Source: Sediminihaliea albiluteola | GTDB taxonomy: Bacteria; Pseudomonadota; Gammaproteobacteria; Pseudomonadales; Halieaceae | Direction: 5' to 3' | DNA: 64,000 nt | Assembly (NCBI RefSeq): GCF_014077625.1 | Contig: NZ_JACFXU010000011.1 | Span: 1 to 64,000, forward strand | Translations under genes and position numbers: made by a program | In this document: piece by piece, positions 37,870 to 47,845 of the stretch | Layout of the letters: each line of letters begins with the position of its first letter | Numbering within the stretch: position 1 is the first letter of the stretch | The notes under the pieces: model-generated | What the model was told of the DNA's origin: nothing | The model's input: the letters and a program-made list of their open reading frames with translations, nothing else | The model's database searches: none

Positions 37870-38762
37870 TGAATAAAAACTCAACACTTTACTGCCCCAA
37901 AAAAAGTGCTGCACAGCTTAGAAATCGGCAGCGTAAAGCTAAGTTATTTGCGCATTTTTGCGCTGCAGTTACCTGGGCTGGGGCCGCTTTGCTCTGTGTG
38001 CTCTTGTATCAGGTCTCTATGGACGGCTTCAAATGGCTGGACCTGCAGTTTTTTACTAGTTTCCCGTCACGCTTCCCTCATAAAGCAGGGATTAAGTCAG
38101 CTTTAGTTGGGACCTTGTGGCTAATTACTATGGTGGCCTTCATCGCGATTCCCATTGGCGTGGCAACGGCGCTTTATTTAGAGGAGTTTAGTCATAATGG
38201 CCGGGTCAATCGCTTGATTGAGCTCAATATTGCTAACTTGGCCGGTGTGCCATCTATTGTGTACGGCATTATTGGTTTGGCGATATTTGTGCGTGGCCTA
38301 GCATTAGAGCGGAGCCTGATCTCAGGCGCACTAACTATGAGTCTACTGATTTTGCCAGTCATTATTATTGCCAGCCGAGAGGCCATTAAAACGGTGCCAA
38401 TGAGTATTCGACATGCAGCTTACTCACTCGGTGCTACACGCTGGCAAACAGCTTGGTCGCATGTTCTACCTGCATCATTTCCGGGCATTCTGACCGGTGT
38501 CATCCTGGCCCTTTCACGTGCAATTGGAGAGACAGCCCCATTAATCATGATTGGTGCACTGACCTATGTCGCCTTTTTGCCTGAGGGGCCTATGGACTCC
38601 TTCACTGTGATGCCGATACAAATCTATAACTGGGTTTCAAGGCCACAACAGGAGTTCCATGAACTGGCATCTGGCGCAATTATCGTACTGTTAGCTGTCC
38701 TGTTGATCATGAACGCTACAGCCATATTTATTAGACACAAAACGGAGCAAAAGCTTAAGTGA
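37869..38762 (+). CDS. pstA: Phosphate ABC transporter permease PstA
   Basis: 297 residues starting with GTG in overlap with the pstC stop. Six membrane segments and the EAA-type loop [20 protein letters not shown] are visible. Its stop overlaps the pstB start (TGATG). A basic N-terminal lead of about 35 residues precedes the first span. Confidence 0.94.
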   Translation: MNKNSTLYCPKKSAAQLRNRQRKAKLFAHFCAAVTWAGAALLCVLLYQVSMDGFKWLDLQFFTSFPSRFPHKAGIKSALVGTLWLITMVAFIAIPIGVATALYLEEFSHNGRVNRLIELNIANLAGVPSIVYGIIGLAIFVRGLALERSLISGALTMSLLILPVIIIASREAIKTVPMSIRHAAYSLGATRWQTAWSHVLPASFPGILTGVILALSRAIGETAPLIMIGALTYVAFLPEGPMDSFTVMPIQIYNWVSRPQQEFHELASGAIIVLLAVLLIMNATAIFIRHKTEQKLK

Positions 38763-39553
38763 TGTCCCGAACTATGAATGACAGAGAAATTTCAGGCTCT
38801 TCTGAGCAAGCTGTACTTAATCTGGATAAGGTCAGTATCAGCTACTCCGGTGTGGCAGCGGTGAAGAATGTGTCATTTCCCATCGCAAAGAACAAAGTGA
38901 CTTCTATTATTGGTCCCTCCGGCTGTGGCAAAAGTACTTTACTGCGCTCGCTGAATCGTATGAATGACTTTATTCCAGAAGTTAGCATTGATGGGCAGAT
39001 CAGCTTTGCCGGACAAAACCTTTACGCCGAGAAGGTGGATGCGGTTTCTGTGAGACGTCGTATAGGTATGGTCTTCCAAAAGCCCAACCCCTTCCCCAAA
39101 TCCATATATAACAACATCGCTTGGGGGCCAAGGATTAACGGCTACGCTGGTTCAAGTGATGAATTGGTTGAGCAATCTTTAAAGCAAGCTGCACTGTGGG
39201 ACGAAGTTAAAGACCGTTTAGATAGCTCGGCACTCAACTTATCAGGCGGGCAGCAGCAGCGACTCTGTATTGCACGAGCCCTTGCCATGGAGCCGGATAT
39301 TCTACTTATGGACGAGCCTTGTTCAGCGCTTGATCCTATTTCTAGTGCCAGGATTGAAGATCTGATTTTTGAGCTTAAGTCCCAGTACACCATTGTGATT
39401 GTTACACACAATATGCAGCAAGCTGCACGGATATCGGATTACACCGCTTTTATGGAAATGGGTGATTTAATTGAGTTTGGCATTACTGATCAGTTGTTCA
39501 CACGGCCCAAAAAACAGCGCACAGAAGATTATGTCACTGGCCGCTTTGGCTAA
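38762..39553 (+). CDS. pstB: Phosphate ABC transporter ATP-binding protein
   Basis: 263 residues. The ATG at 38762 overlaps the pstA stop; a GTG three bases earlier is also possible. Walker [13 protein letters not shown] signature LSGGQQQR, Walker B ILLMDEP and the switch His in VTHNM are all present. It powers phosphate import and with PhoU passes the phosphate status to PhoR. Confidence 0.95.
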   Translation: MSRTMNDREISGSSEQAVLNLDKVSISYSGVAAVKNVSFPIAKNKVTSIIGPSGCGKSTLLRSLNRMNDFIPEVSIDGQISFAGQNLYAEKVDAVSVRRRIGMVFQKPNPFPKSIYNNIAWGPRINGYAGSSDELVEQSLKQAALWDEVKDRLDSSALNLSGGQQQRLCIARALAMEPDILLMDEPCSALDPISSARIEDLIFELKSQYTIVIVTHNMQQAARISDYTAFMEMGDLIEFGITDQLFTRPKKQRTEDYVTGRFG

Positions 39554-39581
39554 GCCTTAAACTATTATTTTCGAGGACATT

Positions 39582-40244
39582 ATGTCACGTCACTTACAGA
39601 GAGATCTTGATCAGCTGAAGAAGGATATTCTTCTTTTAGGGAGCATGGTTGAGAAGTCGATTAATAATGCCGTGTTAGCGTTCCATGACCGAAGGCCCGA
39701 GTTATGTGAAGTCGTGTTCAGCGATGAGCTGCTGATTAATGATAAAGAGGTTGAGATAGAGCAAGAGTGCTTAAAAATCCTGGCACTGCATCAACCCGTA
39801 GCTGTGGATCTGCGATTTATCGTAGTCGTTTTGAAAGTGAATAATGACCTAGAACGTATCGGCGATTTCGCTGTCAATATCGCCAAGCGAGCTATATACC
39901 TATCAAGTAAAAGTCCCATTGCTTGTCCTAAAGACTTTAGTCATGGCATGTTCCAGCGTATCCAAACTATGGTGCGCGGCAGCTTGGATGCATTGGTTAA
40001 GCTGGATGTGGAGTTTGCTCGTAACGTTATCGCTATGGATAACGAAGTAGACCGTGTGAATCGTCAGATGTACGTGGAATTGCAGGCCTTAATGATGGAG
40101 GACCCATCTACCGTAGATAGAGCCATAGGGCTGCTATCGACCTCACGATACCTTGAAAGAATCGCTGACCTGGCAACAAATATTGCCGAGGAAGTTATCT
40201 TCATGGTTGAAGGTGAGGTCGTTCGACATAAAGAAGAAGTCTAA
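39582..40244 (+). CDS. phoU: Phosphate signalling protein PhoU
   Basis: 220 residues with two PhoU repeats. Metal-binding signatures of the type E/D-x-x-x-D are seen in NNDLERIGDFAVNIAKR and SRYLERIADLATNIAEEV. It is a negative regulator acting between PstB and PhoR. Closing gene of the cluster, 28 bp after pstB. Confidence 0.95.
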   Translation: MSRHLQRDLDQLKKDILLLGSMVEKSINNAVLAFHDRRPELCEVVFSDELLINDKEVEIEQECLKILALHQPVAVDLRFIVVVLKVNNDLERIGDFAVNIAKRAIYLSSKSPIACPKDFSHGMFQRIQTMVRGSLDALVKLDVEFARNVIAMDNEVDRVNRQMYVELQALMMEDPSTVDRAIGLLSTSRYLERIADLATNIAEEVIFMVEGEVVRHKEEV

Positions 40245-40249
40245 CAGCT

Positions 40250-41437
40250 TTATTTATCTGGCAGGCTTATCGATGCGATCATCGCGTCGATGGCCTCTTG
40301 TACTTTGCTCTGCCTTTCAAGGGCATAGCCGCTCACTTCAATAGAGCAGTCTGCATTGCCTAACCAAACTTGGCGCAGCATTGCCGGACCTGAAAGTGAC
40401 TCGATGTTTTTGATCTCTGATCCGGCTGGCAGCTTGCGCACTACAGCGAAGCCCTTGAAAGGACCGATGCTTAACTGATCTTTGCTGTGAAGAATCTTAG
40501 CGCCAGTGGTCTGGGTAAAGGGGTCCTTTAGTACTGAGTCTAAGGTTGTCGCAAGCGGCCTGTCGTAAATGAGCATGTCTAGGGCAGCTTCAGGTGCAGC
40601 GTGTGCCGACAGAGCGTTCCATGGCTCCGAGTCGCCATAGGGTCGCTCTGGGCCCTGGCGAATAAAGCGCGGAAGTAGCTTAATACCAAATAGTATCAGT
40701 GGTCCGTCATACTGTGATCTGACGGCTACCCGCCAGTCGGCTGGGATATCAAAATAGAGCCCGCTCCGCAGATGGCGAATCCGCTGAACACTGGCGGCAG
40801 GGTCAATGTGCTGGTCCTCATTCCCAGCCGTGCTTCTGTTACTCATGGTTTTGACGAAAGTACTTGCTACAGATAGTGATTCCTGACTTATGTTCCGTCG
40901 CCAGCTTTCGATCATTGATTTTGTAGCTTGGGGGTCAGTTTGACCATGGAAGCCAACATAGCGCCCATCTTCTGCTCTGTATTGTCCGGAAATCGTGTCG
41001 CGCCCTCCAGAGTGCACAAACTTCATCCAATAGACCGTATCACCCTGTATTTTTAGTGAGTACTTATCCAGTTGCTCGGGGGCCAGAGAGCGGATTAATT
41101 TATCGCCAAAGACGGATAGTAAACGTCGGTCTGTGATTGCATAACACCAGAGGCTAGCGCGGCGTCGCCAGCCTTGAAATAGCAAAAATGAGCCAAGCAG
41201 CATGGCGACAGTGGCTGGGGTATAGCGCGCCACCGGAGAGAGGTTTGGCGCCACTATAGAGCTTGCGAGTAGGCCACCTCCTAGGAGCAGCATCAGTGCC
41301 CCAATAGTGTGACTGAGCTTTGGCAGGCTGCCGGCACGGGGCTGATTTTGCCATAACACTAACTCGCCAGCCTCTAAGTGAGGGCCCAAGCGTGAGTCAA
41401 TTTTATTAGGCTCTAAAGCGGCTAAACCTTTGTTCAT
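40250..41437 (-). CDS. Membrane protein with a bacterial PH-like domain, unknown
   Basis: 395 residues. Two membrane segments at about 44-62 and 72-90 are followed by YAITDRRLLSVFG and later PH-like strands (residues about 95-190). The rest, about 215-395, is soluble with no recognised domain (LYFDIPADWRVAV ... EAIDAMIASISLP). It is convergent with phoU, 5 bp apart. No homologue with known function is recalled. Confidence 0.5.
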   Translation of the reverse strand: MNKGLAALEPNKIDSRLGPHLEAGELVLWQNQPRAGSLPKLSHTIGALMLLLGGGLLASSIVAPNLSPVARYTPATVAMLLGSFLLFQGWRRRASLWCYAITDRRLLSVFGDKLIRSLAPEQLDKYSLKIQGDTVYWMKFVHSGGRDTISGQYRAEDGRYVGFHGQTDPQATKSMIESWRRNISQESLSVASTFVKTMSNRSTAGNEDQHIDPAASVQRIRHLRSGLYFDIPADWRVAVRSQYDGPLILFGIKLLPRFIRQGPERPYGDSEPWNALSAHAAPEAALDMLIYDRPLATTLDSVLKDPFTQTTGAKILHSKDQLSIGPFKGFAVVRKLPAGSEIKNIESLSGPAMLRQVWLGNADCSIEVSGYALERQSKVQEAIDAMIASISLPDK

Positions 41438-41691
41438 CAGGAGTTCCTTTTCTACACAGTCGTGTTGAAGCTAAGGTTGAGCTTCAAGCCTTAGTTTGCA
41501 CTCGTTAGTTTAGTGAATAATTAGGCCCTGCTATGCTATAGCTTGTCTTTTACTAGCGCGTCAATGTTTAGGCTTGTTTTTAGTTTATTAGTGCAGGGCT
41601 TTCTATGAGGCTCAGGTGCTTGAACTAGATTGAAATGCAAGTTTGTGAAAAGCGTCTAGTATGCTGTAGTAGGATAGAGAAAGGCTTAAAG

Positions 41692-41937
41692 ATGACAGTT
41701 TCTCAATTGACAGCCCTATTGGGCTGGGCTTCCATAATTAATATTGCTTATCTATTGTTTGCGACCCTAGTGCTAATATTTATGAGGGATACGATATCGT
41801 CGATTCATGCGAAGTTGTTTAATTTTGATGATAAGGCCCTGAGCGAAAAGTATTTTGATTTTTTGAGTCTCTATAAGGTGATCACTCTGGTCTTGGTTGT
41901 TGCACCCTATTTGGCATTAAAAATAATGGCTTATTAG
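41692..41937 (+). CDS. Small inner-membrane protein, DUF6868-like
   Basis: 81 residues from ATG 41692, preceded by AAAGG; a longer frame from 41635 is less likely. Two membrane segments (WASIINIAYLLFATLVLIFM and VITLVLVVAPYLALKIM) flank a short polar loop with HAKLFNFDDKALSEKYFDFL. This is the pattern of a widespread small marine-bacterial membrane protein family. Function unknown. Confidence 0.6.
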   Translation: MTVSQLTALLGWASIINIAYLLFATLVLIFMRDTISSIHAKLFNFDDKALSEKYFDFLSLYKVITLVLVVAPYLALKIMAY

Positions 41938-42208
41938 CTTAGTTAAGCAAGCCTTAATGAGTAGTGGTTAAGCAGTTCGTGCTTGCTGCCCGGCTTGCTA
42001 ATTGACGCTTGATCTTTAGCTCATGGCTTCAGTGATGCTAGCGCGCTGCCCAAATCCCAGCTGGGTTGTTTAATTGCGCTTCACTGCTTAATGCCAATTG
42101 CTGCATATAGACAGTTAGCGCTTTTTAAGCCCAATTCTTATAAAATCACCAAGTGATATTAGTCGATTGCTATCGACTTGGATTTTGCTACTACAAGGAG
42201 TAACAAAT

Positions 42209-42586
42209 ATGAAGAAAAAAATTATGGCGCTTGTAGGGACGTCTGTGTTGTCAGTCTCCCTGCTGTCTGGCTGTGCATCATCTATTGAAAAGCCCACTCG
42301 TGAGCTGAGCAGGGCAGAGTCCTATATCGAAGTTGCACAGAGCAAAGGCGGCCAGCAGTACAGCACGGCGACATTGCAGCGTGCACGCGAGAAGTTGGCT
42401 GAAGCAAACAAAGCTGTAGCTAGCGGTGACAACAAGCGTGCTTTGATGCTGGCATCAGAAGCCGAGCTCGATGCTCAGTTGGCTGTGGCAGAAACGGATC
42501 GGGCGCAGGCAGAAGAAGCCTTGCGAGAAGTACAGGGCAGCCTCGAAACCCTGCGCCGTGAAACGAATCGCTCAGTGACTAACTGA
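42209..42586 (+). CDS. DUF4398 lipoprotein
   Basis: 125 residues from ATG 42209 with AAGGAG upstream. Lipobox LLSGC places the lipidated Cys near residue 22. The mature part is a charged alpha-helical/coiled-coil DUF4398 domain. The next gene starts 14 bp later, and both carry the same type of domain, so they probably act together at the envelope. Confidence 0.75.
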   Translation: MKKKIMALVGTSVLSVSLLSGCASSIEKPTRELSRAESYIEVAQSKGGQQYSTATLQRAREKLAEANKAVASGDNKRALMLASEAELDAQLAVAETDRAQAEEALREVQGSLETLRRETNRSVTN

Positions 42587-42600
42587 AATAGGAGATCAAT

Positions 42601-43500
42601 GTGAAAAACATCGTATCAACAGGTTTAACAGCGGGCTTAGTGCTTTTCTTAGGCGCATGTGCGAGTCAGCCAGAAAGTATTAATGAGCTGGATCAGGCTA
42701 AAGCGGCTGTAGCTAGTGCTAGTCAGCTTCCTTTGGCTTCCCAGGTTGCAGGCGCGCAACTCGAGAATGCCCGCAAGCAACTTCAGTTGTCCGAGTCAGT
42801 GCTGGCTAAGGGCGGTGATATTGAACAAGTGCGCAACCACGCCTATCTGGCTAGCCGCTACGCTGAAATCGTTCAGCAGCGCGCTGCAGAAAAAACGGCT
42901 CGTGATGCTATTGCTCGCACAGAGGCAGAGACCAACCGAGTATTGCTGACTGCTCGTACTGCTGAAGCTGAGCGCGCCAGACAGACTGCAACAGCACAAA
43001 CACGTGAAGCAGAAGCAGCTCGCGCTGCCGCAGAAGCTGCTCGAGCAGAGGCTGCAGCTGCACTGGCAGAGGCCCGTGCTATGGAAGAGGAGCTAGCCGC
43101 CCTGCAAGCCGAGCGCACTGTGCGTGGCATTGTGCTGACCTTGGGCGATGTGCTGTTTGAGACCAACAAAGCTGAATTGCTGTCAGGTGCTTATAAGGCC
43201 ATCGATCAGCTGACTGAGTTCATGAATGACAATCCTGAGCGTCGTCTGCTAATTGAGGGCCATACGGACTCTACCGGTGCTGCCTCTTATAACCAAGAGC
43301 TTTCTAAGCGTCGTGCTGATGCAGTACGCACATCGCTGATCGACCGTGGTATTTCTAGCACGCGCATGGAAACTCGTGGCCTAGGCCAGGATTATCCAGT
43401 AGCGAGTAACGATAACGCCGCAGGCCGTCAGCAAAACCGCCGAGTGGAAATTGTTATCTCAGACAAAAAAGGGGAATTCCCCGCCGCTGCAACGCGTTAA
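42601..43500 (+). CDS. OmpA-family lipoprotein with DUF4398 and coiled coil
   Basis: 299 residues starting with GTG after AGGAG. Lipobox LFLGAC, a DUF4398-like helical part (about 25-95), an Ala/Glu-rich coiled coil (about 95-170), and a C-terminal OmpA domain with LIEGHTDSTGAASYNQELS and NRRVEIVI that binds peptidoglycan. It is likely an outer-membrane lipoprotein that tethers the membrane to the cell wall. Confidence 0.85.
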   Translation: MKNIVSTGLTAGLVLFLGACASQPESINELDQAKAAVASASQLPLASQVAGAQLENARKQLQLSESVLAKGGDIEQVRNHAYLASRYAEIVQQRAAEKTARDAIARTEAETNRVLLTARTAEAERARQTATAQTREAEAARAAAEAARAEAAAALAEARAMEEELAALQAERTVRGIVLTLGDVLFETNKAELLSGAYKAIDQLTEFMNDNPERRLLIEGHTDSTGAASYNQELSKRRADAVRTSLIDRGISSTRMETRGLGQDYPVASNDNAAGRQQNRRVEIVISDKKGEFPAAATR

Positions 43501-43526
43501 TAGCGCTTGATCTCTTAGTCTTACTA

Positions 43527-43555
43527 CCGGTGCACAGCAAGAACTTGTGCACCGG
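43527..43555 (+). terminator. Hairpin after the OmpA-like gene
   Basis: CCGGTGCACA (43527-43536), 9-base loop, TGTGCACCGG (43546-43555): perfect 10-bp stem, 26 bp past the stop. No U-tract. Confidence 0.5.
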
Positions 43556-43715
43556 CTTAGTATAAGCTCTTTATACTTTCCTCTCTCCTGAAGACCTCTT
43601 CCCCTACCGCCTTAAGCCCCTGATGAAGTTCTCTGCTTATAGCAGTACTATGGATCTGAGTAGGCTAATACACTCTTAACCAGCCATAGCCAAGATATAA
43701 AGCGAGAATTAAGCC

Positions 43716-45182
43716 ATGAGCGAAATCTATCAGGACTTTCATCTGCAACTATTGGCGGGGGAGTGGCGGGAAGGCTCCGGTGAAGAGTCCCGCCCTGTTC
43801 TAAACCCTTATTCTGGCGAAACTTTGCTTTCAATCCGCTCCTGCAGCATGGCCGATGTGGATCTGAGTTATCGTGCGGCTGCCAAGGCTCAGCTAGCTTG
43901 GGCTGAGACCTCCCCAGCCGAGCGATCAGCGCTCTTACATCGGGTGGTAGCTATTTTTGATCAGCGTAAAGAAGAAATTATTGATTGGCTGATTCGCGAG
44001 TCAGGCAGTACCCGCCTAAAGGCCACCATTGAATGGGGCAGTGCCCGTGGCATTACATTAGAAGCCGCTAGCATGCCTAGCAGAATGCATGGTGCCACCA
44101 TGAGCAGTGATGTGCCGGGCAAAGACAACTATGTGTTTCGCAAGCCCTTGGGAGTGGTGGGCGTGATTAGCCCTTGGAACTTCCCGTTACACCTGTCACA
44201 GCGCTCGGTGGCTCCAGCACTGGCCTTGGGCAACGCAGTGGTGATTAAGCCGGCAAGCGATACGCCGATTACTGGCGGCTTGTTGCTGGGTCGAATCTTT
44301 GAGGAAGCGGGTTTGCCCGCGGGCTTGCTAAGTGTGGTGGTTGGGCCGGGATCGACCATTGGCGATGGTTTTGTCGCACACGCAGTTCCTTCGCTAATTT
44401 CTTTCACCGGTTCAACACCGGTGGGCAAGAGCATTGGCAAGATTGCTAGCAGCGGGCCTTACCTGAAGCGAGTTGCTTTAGAGTTAGGAGGCAATAGCCC
44501 CTTTGTGGTACTCGATGATGCAGATGTGGAGCAGGCCGTGAAAGCCGCGGTGTTCGGCAAGTTTTTACACCAAGGGCAAATCTGCATGGCGATTAACCGC
44601 ATTATTGTCGATCAAACTATCTACGATCGCTTTGTTGAAAGCTTTGTTAGCCAGGTCAAGACCTTGCCGGTCGGAGACCCTGCCTTGATGGAAACCGCTA
44701 TTGGCCCGATCATCAACAAGGCTCAGCTGGAGAGTTTGCAGAAGAAAATAAGCCAAGCTAAAGCACAGGCTGCAAGCGTCTTGCTGGAGGGCGAAATACA
44801 AGGACAGTTGCTATCCCCTTATATCTTTGGTGATGTGAGCGCCGATATGCAGATCAGTAGCGATGAAATTTTTGGCCCCTTAGTGGGTATTCATAAAGCA
44901 CGAGATGAGCAACATGCACTGGAGTTAGCCAACGCCACGGAGTATGGCTTGTCCAGTGCGGTTTTCTCTGGTGATTTAGCACGAGGGCAGCGATTTGCCT
45001 CTAAGATCAAGGCCGGCATGGTCCATGTCAACGATATGCCAGTGAATGATGAGGCGCACATGCCCTTTGGCGGTGAGAAAAACTCCGGCCTAGGGCGCTT
45101 TAATGGCGATTGGGCGATCGAAGAGTTTTCCACTGTACAGTGGATGAGCGTGCAGCGAATTCCGAGGCACTACCCCTTCTAA
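43716..45182 (+). CDS. Aromatic aldehyde dehydrogenase, paralogue of PchA
   Basis: 488 residues, aligned without gaps over most of its length with the PchA-like protein at 1943-3415. Long stretches are identical, including [18 protein letters not shown] (with the catalytic Cys) and [21 protein letters not shown]. It has the host-like base composition rather than that of the p-cresol island, so it is probably the resident copy. It precedes a GMC alcohol oxidoreductase by 155 bp, and the two together could oxidise an aryl or alkyl alcohol to an acid. Confidence 0.85.
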   Translation: MSEIYQDFHLQLLAGEWREGSGEESRPVLNPYSGETLLSIRSCSMADVDLSYRAAAKAQLAWAETSPAERSALLHRVVAIFDQRKEEIIDWLIRESGSTRLKATIEWGSARGITLEAASMPSRMHGATMSSDVPGKDNYVFRKPLGVVGVISPWNFPLHLSQRSVAPALALGNAVVIKPASDTPITGGLLLGRIFEEAGLPAGLLSVVVGPGSTIGDGFVAHAVPSLISFTGSTPVGKSIGKIASSGPYLKRVALELGGNSPFVVLDDADVEQAVKAAVFGKFLHQGQICMAINRIIVDQTIYDRFVESFVSQVKTLPVGDPALMETAIGPIINKAQLESLQKKISQAKAQAASVLLEGEIQGQLLSPYIFGDVSADMQISSDEIFGPLVGIHKARDEQHALELANATEYGLSSAVFSGDLARGQRFASKIKAGMVHVNDMPVNDEAHMPFGGEKNSGLGRFNGDWAIEEFSTVQWMSVQRIPRHYPF

Positions 45183-45337
45183 AGTGCCCAAGCGGCTAGA
45201 CCATCAATCTTGATCTTTGGTCGCTACGGGCATCTTAGAAAAGTGATGCCATAGGCAAATGGCTTATTCTAGATTTCATAAAAACAGTGCTCGTGATCTT
45301 TGCGAGACCAGCAAGCCAAGAGGTATAGACGAAAAGT

Positions 45338-46939
45338 ATGCTACAGACTGAATATGATTTTATCGTGATAGGGGCGGGCTCTGCTGGCTGTGTATTAGCC
45401 AACCGCTTGTCCGCTGATCCGCAGAGCAAAGTCTTGCTACTCGAGGCAGGTGGGCCTGATAAAAGTCCCTTGATTCACATGCCGGCCGGCTTTTTTTTGA
45501 TGCTGCAAGGCGGTATGTTCAGCTGGCACTATGAAACTGCGCCACAGAAGCATATGAATAATCGCGTGTTAAATGATGCGCGCGGTAAAGTACTGGGTGG
45601 TAGCAGCTCGATTAATGGCATGTGCTACAGCCGCGGCGCGCCAGAAATATTCGATCTCTGGGCTAGTGAAGGTAATTCTGGTTGGTCGTATTCGGAGGTC
45701 TTGCCTTATTTCAAGCGCGCTGAGAGCTATGAGCACGGTGAGTCAGAGTTTCACGGCGGCGACGGCCCCCTGCCGGTGACCCAGGCGAAGATCACTAACC
45801 CAGCACAGCAGGCCTGGTTAGAGGCGGCGCTGCAAGCAGGTTTTCCCTACAGCGACGACCACAATGGCGCTAAGCCAGAAGGCTTTGGACCCTCTGATCG
45901 TACTATTAAAAGAGGGCGCCGGGTCAGTACGGCAGCCGCTTATTTGAAGCCTATCCGCAAGCGTAAAAACCTCCACATAGAAACCAATGCACATGTCACT
46001 CAATTGCTCTTTGAGGGGCCGCGTGTTGTTGGGGCCCAATATCGTCAGGGCTCTGAAACAAAACAGGTTTATGCCTCGCGGGAAGTTATTTCCTGTGGTG
46101 GTACTTTCCAGTCGCCGCAGCTGCTAATGCTCTCAGGTATCGGAGGTGCGGATCACCTGCGTTCAGTTGGTATCAAGCCGCGGGTGGATCTAAAAGGCGT
46201 GGGACACAACCTGCACGACCATATCGGCACATCAGTGCAGATGACTTGTCCCTTGCCTGTCACCGACTACAAGCTAGTCAGCAGCCATTTCGCTAAAGTA
46301 AAAGCAGGCCTGCGCTATTTACTGACCCGCGGCGGGCCTTTAGCCAGTAATAGTACTGATGCTGTGGCGTATCTGCGTTCCGGTGCCACTGGCCACAATG
46401 AGTTGGACCTTAAATATTATTTAATACCCATGCTGACTGGGAATGGCGAAGCGATACAGGAACATGGTGTCAGCAATTTGGTCATTTTAACCCGGCCAGA
46501 AAGCCGTGGACAGATACAGTTGCGCTCTGCCGACCCCATGGATACACCAATCATTGATGCTAACTATCTGTCTGATCAACGCGATTTGGAAGCGCTGCGC
46601 CGGGGAGTGAGGGTGTCCCGCGACATTTTTTCTCAGTCGGCTTACGAGCCATACCGAGGTCGTGAATATTTGCCGGGAGAGCAGTGCAACAGCGATGGCG
46701 AGCTCGATGAGTTTTTTCGCAACACTTCTAGCGTCAACTATGAAGCTGTGGGGAGCTGTAAGATGGGGCATGATGAGCTTGCGGTAGTGAATGACAAGCT
46801 TCAGGTCTATGGTGTCGAGGGGCTGAGGGTGGTTGATGGCTCGGTCATGCCCAGAATTACCACCGGGGACCCTAGCGCGGCGATTATTATGATTGCCGAG
46901 AAGGCAGCCGATCTGATACTCGAGTCGGCTAGGGCTTAA
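45338..46939 (+). CDS. GMC-family FAD alcohol oxidoreductase
   Basis: 533 residues. FAD motif GAGSAG at 12-17, the GMC signatures [14 protein letters not shown] and [18 protein letters not shown], and the C-terminal active-site region GSCKMGHD and [26 protein letters not shown]. Length fits choline-dehydrogenase-like alcohol oxidases. Following an aldehyde dehydrogenase, it is likely the first oxidation step of the pair. Substrate unknown. Confidence 0.85.
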   Translation: MLQTEYDFIVIGAGSAGCVLANRLSADPQSKVLLLEAGGPDKSPLIHMPAGFFLMLQGGMFSWHYETAPQKHMNNRVLNDARGKVLGGSSSINGMCYSRGAPEIFDLWASEGNSGWSYSEVLPYFKRAESYEHGESEFHGGDGPLPVTQAKITNPAQQAWLEAALQAGFPYSDDHNGAKPEGFGPSDRTIKRGRRVSTAAAYLKPIRKRKNLHIETNAHVTQLLFEGPRVVGAQYRQGSETKQVYASREVISCGGTFQSPQLLMLSGIGGADHLRSVGIKPRVDLKGVGHNLHDHIGTSVQMTCPLPVTDYKLVSSHFAKVKAGLRYLLTRGGPLASNSTDAVAYLRSGATGHNELDLKYYLIPMLTGNGEAIQEHGVSNLVILTRPESRGQIQLRSADPMDTPIIDANYLSDQRDLEALRRGVRVSRDIFSQSAYEPYRGREYLPGEQCNSDGELDEFFRNTSSVNYEAVGSCKMGHDELAVVNDKLQVYGVEGLRVVDGSVMPRITTGDPSAAIIMIAEKAADLILESARA

Positions 46940-46953
46940 TGAGCCCTAGCCGA
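46925..46953. terminator. Hairpin containing the GMC gene stop codon
   Basis: TCGGCTAGGGCT (46925-46936) and AGCCCTAGCCGA (46942-46953) make a perfect 12-bp stem. The TAA stop of the GMC gene lies in the 5-base loop. It sits between convergent genes and could end both transcripts, but lacks a U-tract. Confidence 0.55.
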
Positions 46954-46983
46954 GTGAGTTGCCAGTTTTAGCAAGTTGAAATC

Positions 46984-47835
46984 TTAGCGTAAAACCACCA
47001 GGGGCAAGTGGCTGTTCTCAAGCATTTTTAGGGTGTTGCTGCCCAAGAATGCCTGTGCCAATTTAGAGCGTGAAAAGGCGCCCATGACCAGTAGCTCCAC
47101 ATTGTGCTTGGATTGGTAGTCGGTTAGCGAGTTGAAAATATTCCCCTCTAAGAAACTGGATTGAACCTCAAAGCCACTGTCGATCAGTAGTTTCTCGGTG
47201 TGCTTGAACTTGTCTAACAAGGCACTCTCACGGTTCTTTACCGTCACTAGGTGACAGCTCAAGTTGCGCAGTAAACCACCGTCGATGATACGCTTTACCG
47301 CCTTGTCAGCGGTTTCCCGGCCATCATAAGCCAGCATAAAGCTGTTCGGCTCTGAGAAGTTCTTGTTAGCGATCAGTACCGGTGTGTGCACCTGCCGAAT
47401 GATCTGTTCTATATGGGAGCCTATGGCTTTGAAGTTCTTGCCGTGAGTCTCACCAGAGCGGCCAATGACGATCAGACGGGCATCGTCCTCAAGGTCGAAT
47501 ATCGCTTCTACAATATCGCTGTGGCGCTGGGTTTTTTCGATCGCTTTGCAGCCTTGCGCTTTGGCCAAGTGCGCGGCGTGTTCGAGCATGTTTTTGCCCG
47601 CCTCTAATGCCAGCTTGCTGCGACGCTCATCCAGAGAGGCCATTTCCTGTAGGAGTGATGAGTGGGCGCCAAGGCCGATGGCGCCGCTCAAGTCATCTAT
47701 GTTGCCGGTGTACTGCTTTTCAATGGCGTGCAAAAACAGGAGGGTTTTATCCAGTTTTTTAGCGGCCCAAATACCCGCCTTACACACTGCGTCGGCATAC
47801 ACCGAACCATCCACACATGTAATTATCTTTTTCAT
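46984..47835 (-). CDS. Tandem universal stress protein
   Basis: 283 residues from ATG 47835, preceded by AGGAGAGG; the frame from 47859 lies inside the sulP 3' end. Two Usp folds: the first begins KKIITCVDGSVYADA and ends with IVIGRSGE..., the second with LVMGAFSRSKLAQAFLGSNTLKM. ATP-binding G-x2-G-x9-G(S/T) style motifs are only partly conserved. It lies 10 bp after the SulP gene, so the pair is an operon. SulP-Usp pairing recurs in bicarbonate/sulfate transporters and suggests regulation of transport. Confidence 0.85.
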   Translation of the reverse strand: MKKIITCVDGSVYADAVCKAGIWAAKKLDKTLLFLHAIEKQYTGNIDDLSGAIGLGAHSSLLQEMASLDERRSKLALEAGKNMLEHAAHLAKAQGCKAIEKTQRHSDIVEAIFDLEDDARLIVIGRSGETHGKNFKAIGSHIEQIIRQVHTPVLIANKNFSEPNSFMLAYDGRETADKAVKRIIDGGLLRNLSCHLVTVKNRESALLDKFKHTEKLLIDSGFEVQSSFLEGNIFNSLTDYQSKHNVELLVMGAFSRSKLAQAFLGSNTLKMLENSHLPLVVLR

Positions 47836-47845
47836 TGTCCTCTCC

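Noticed and set aside
42873..43169. Minus-strand Ala/Ser-rich frame opposite the OmpA-like gene
   Set aside because: It is the antisense of the Ala/Glu-rich coiled coil; composition is a mirror effect and there is no binding site.
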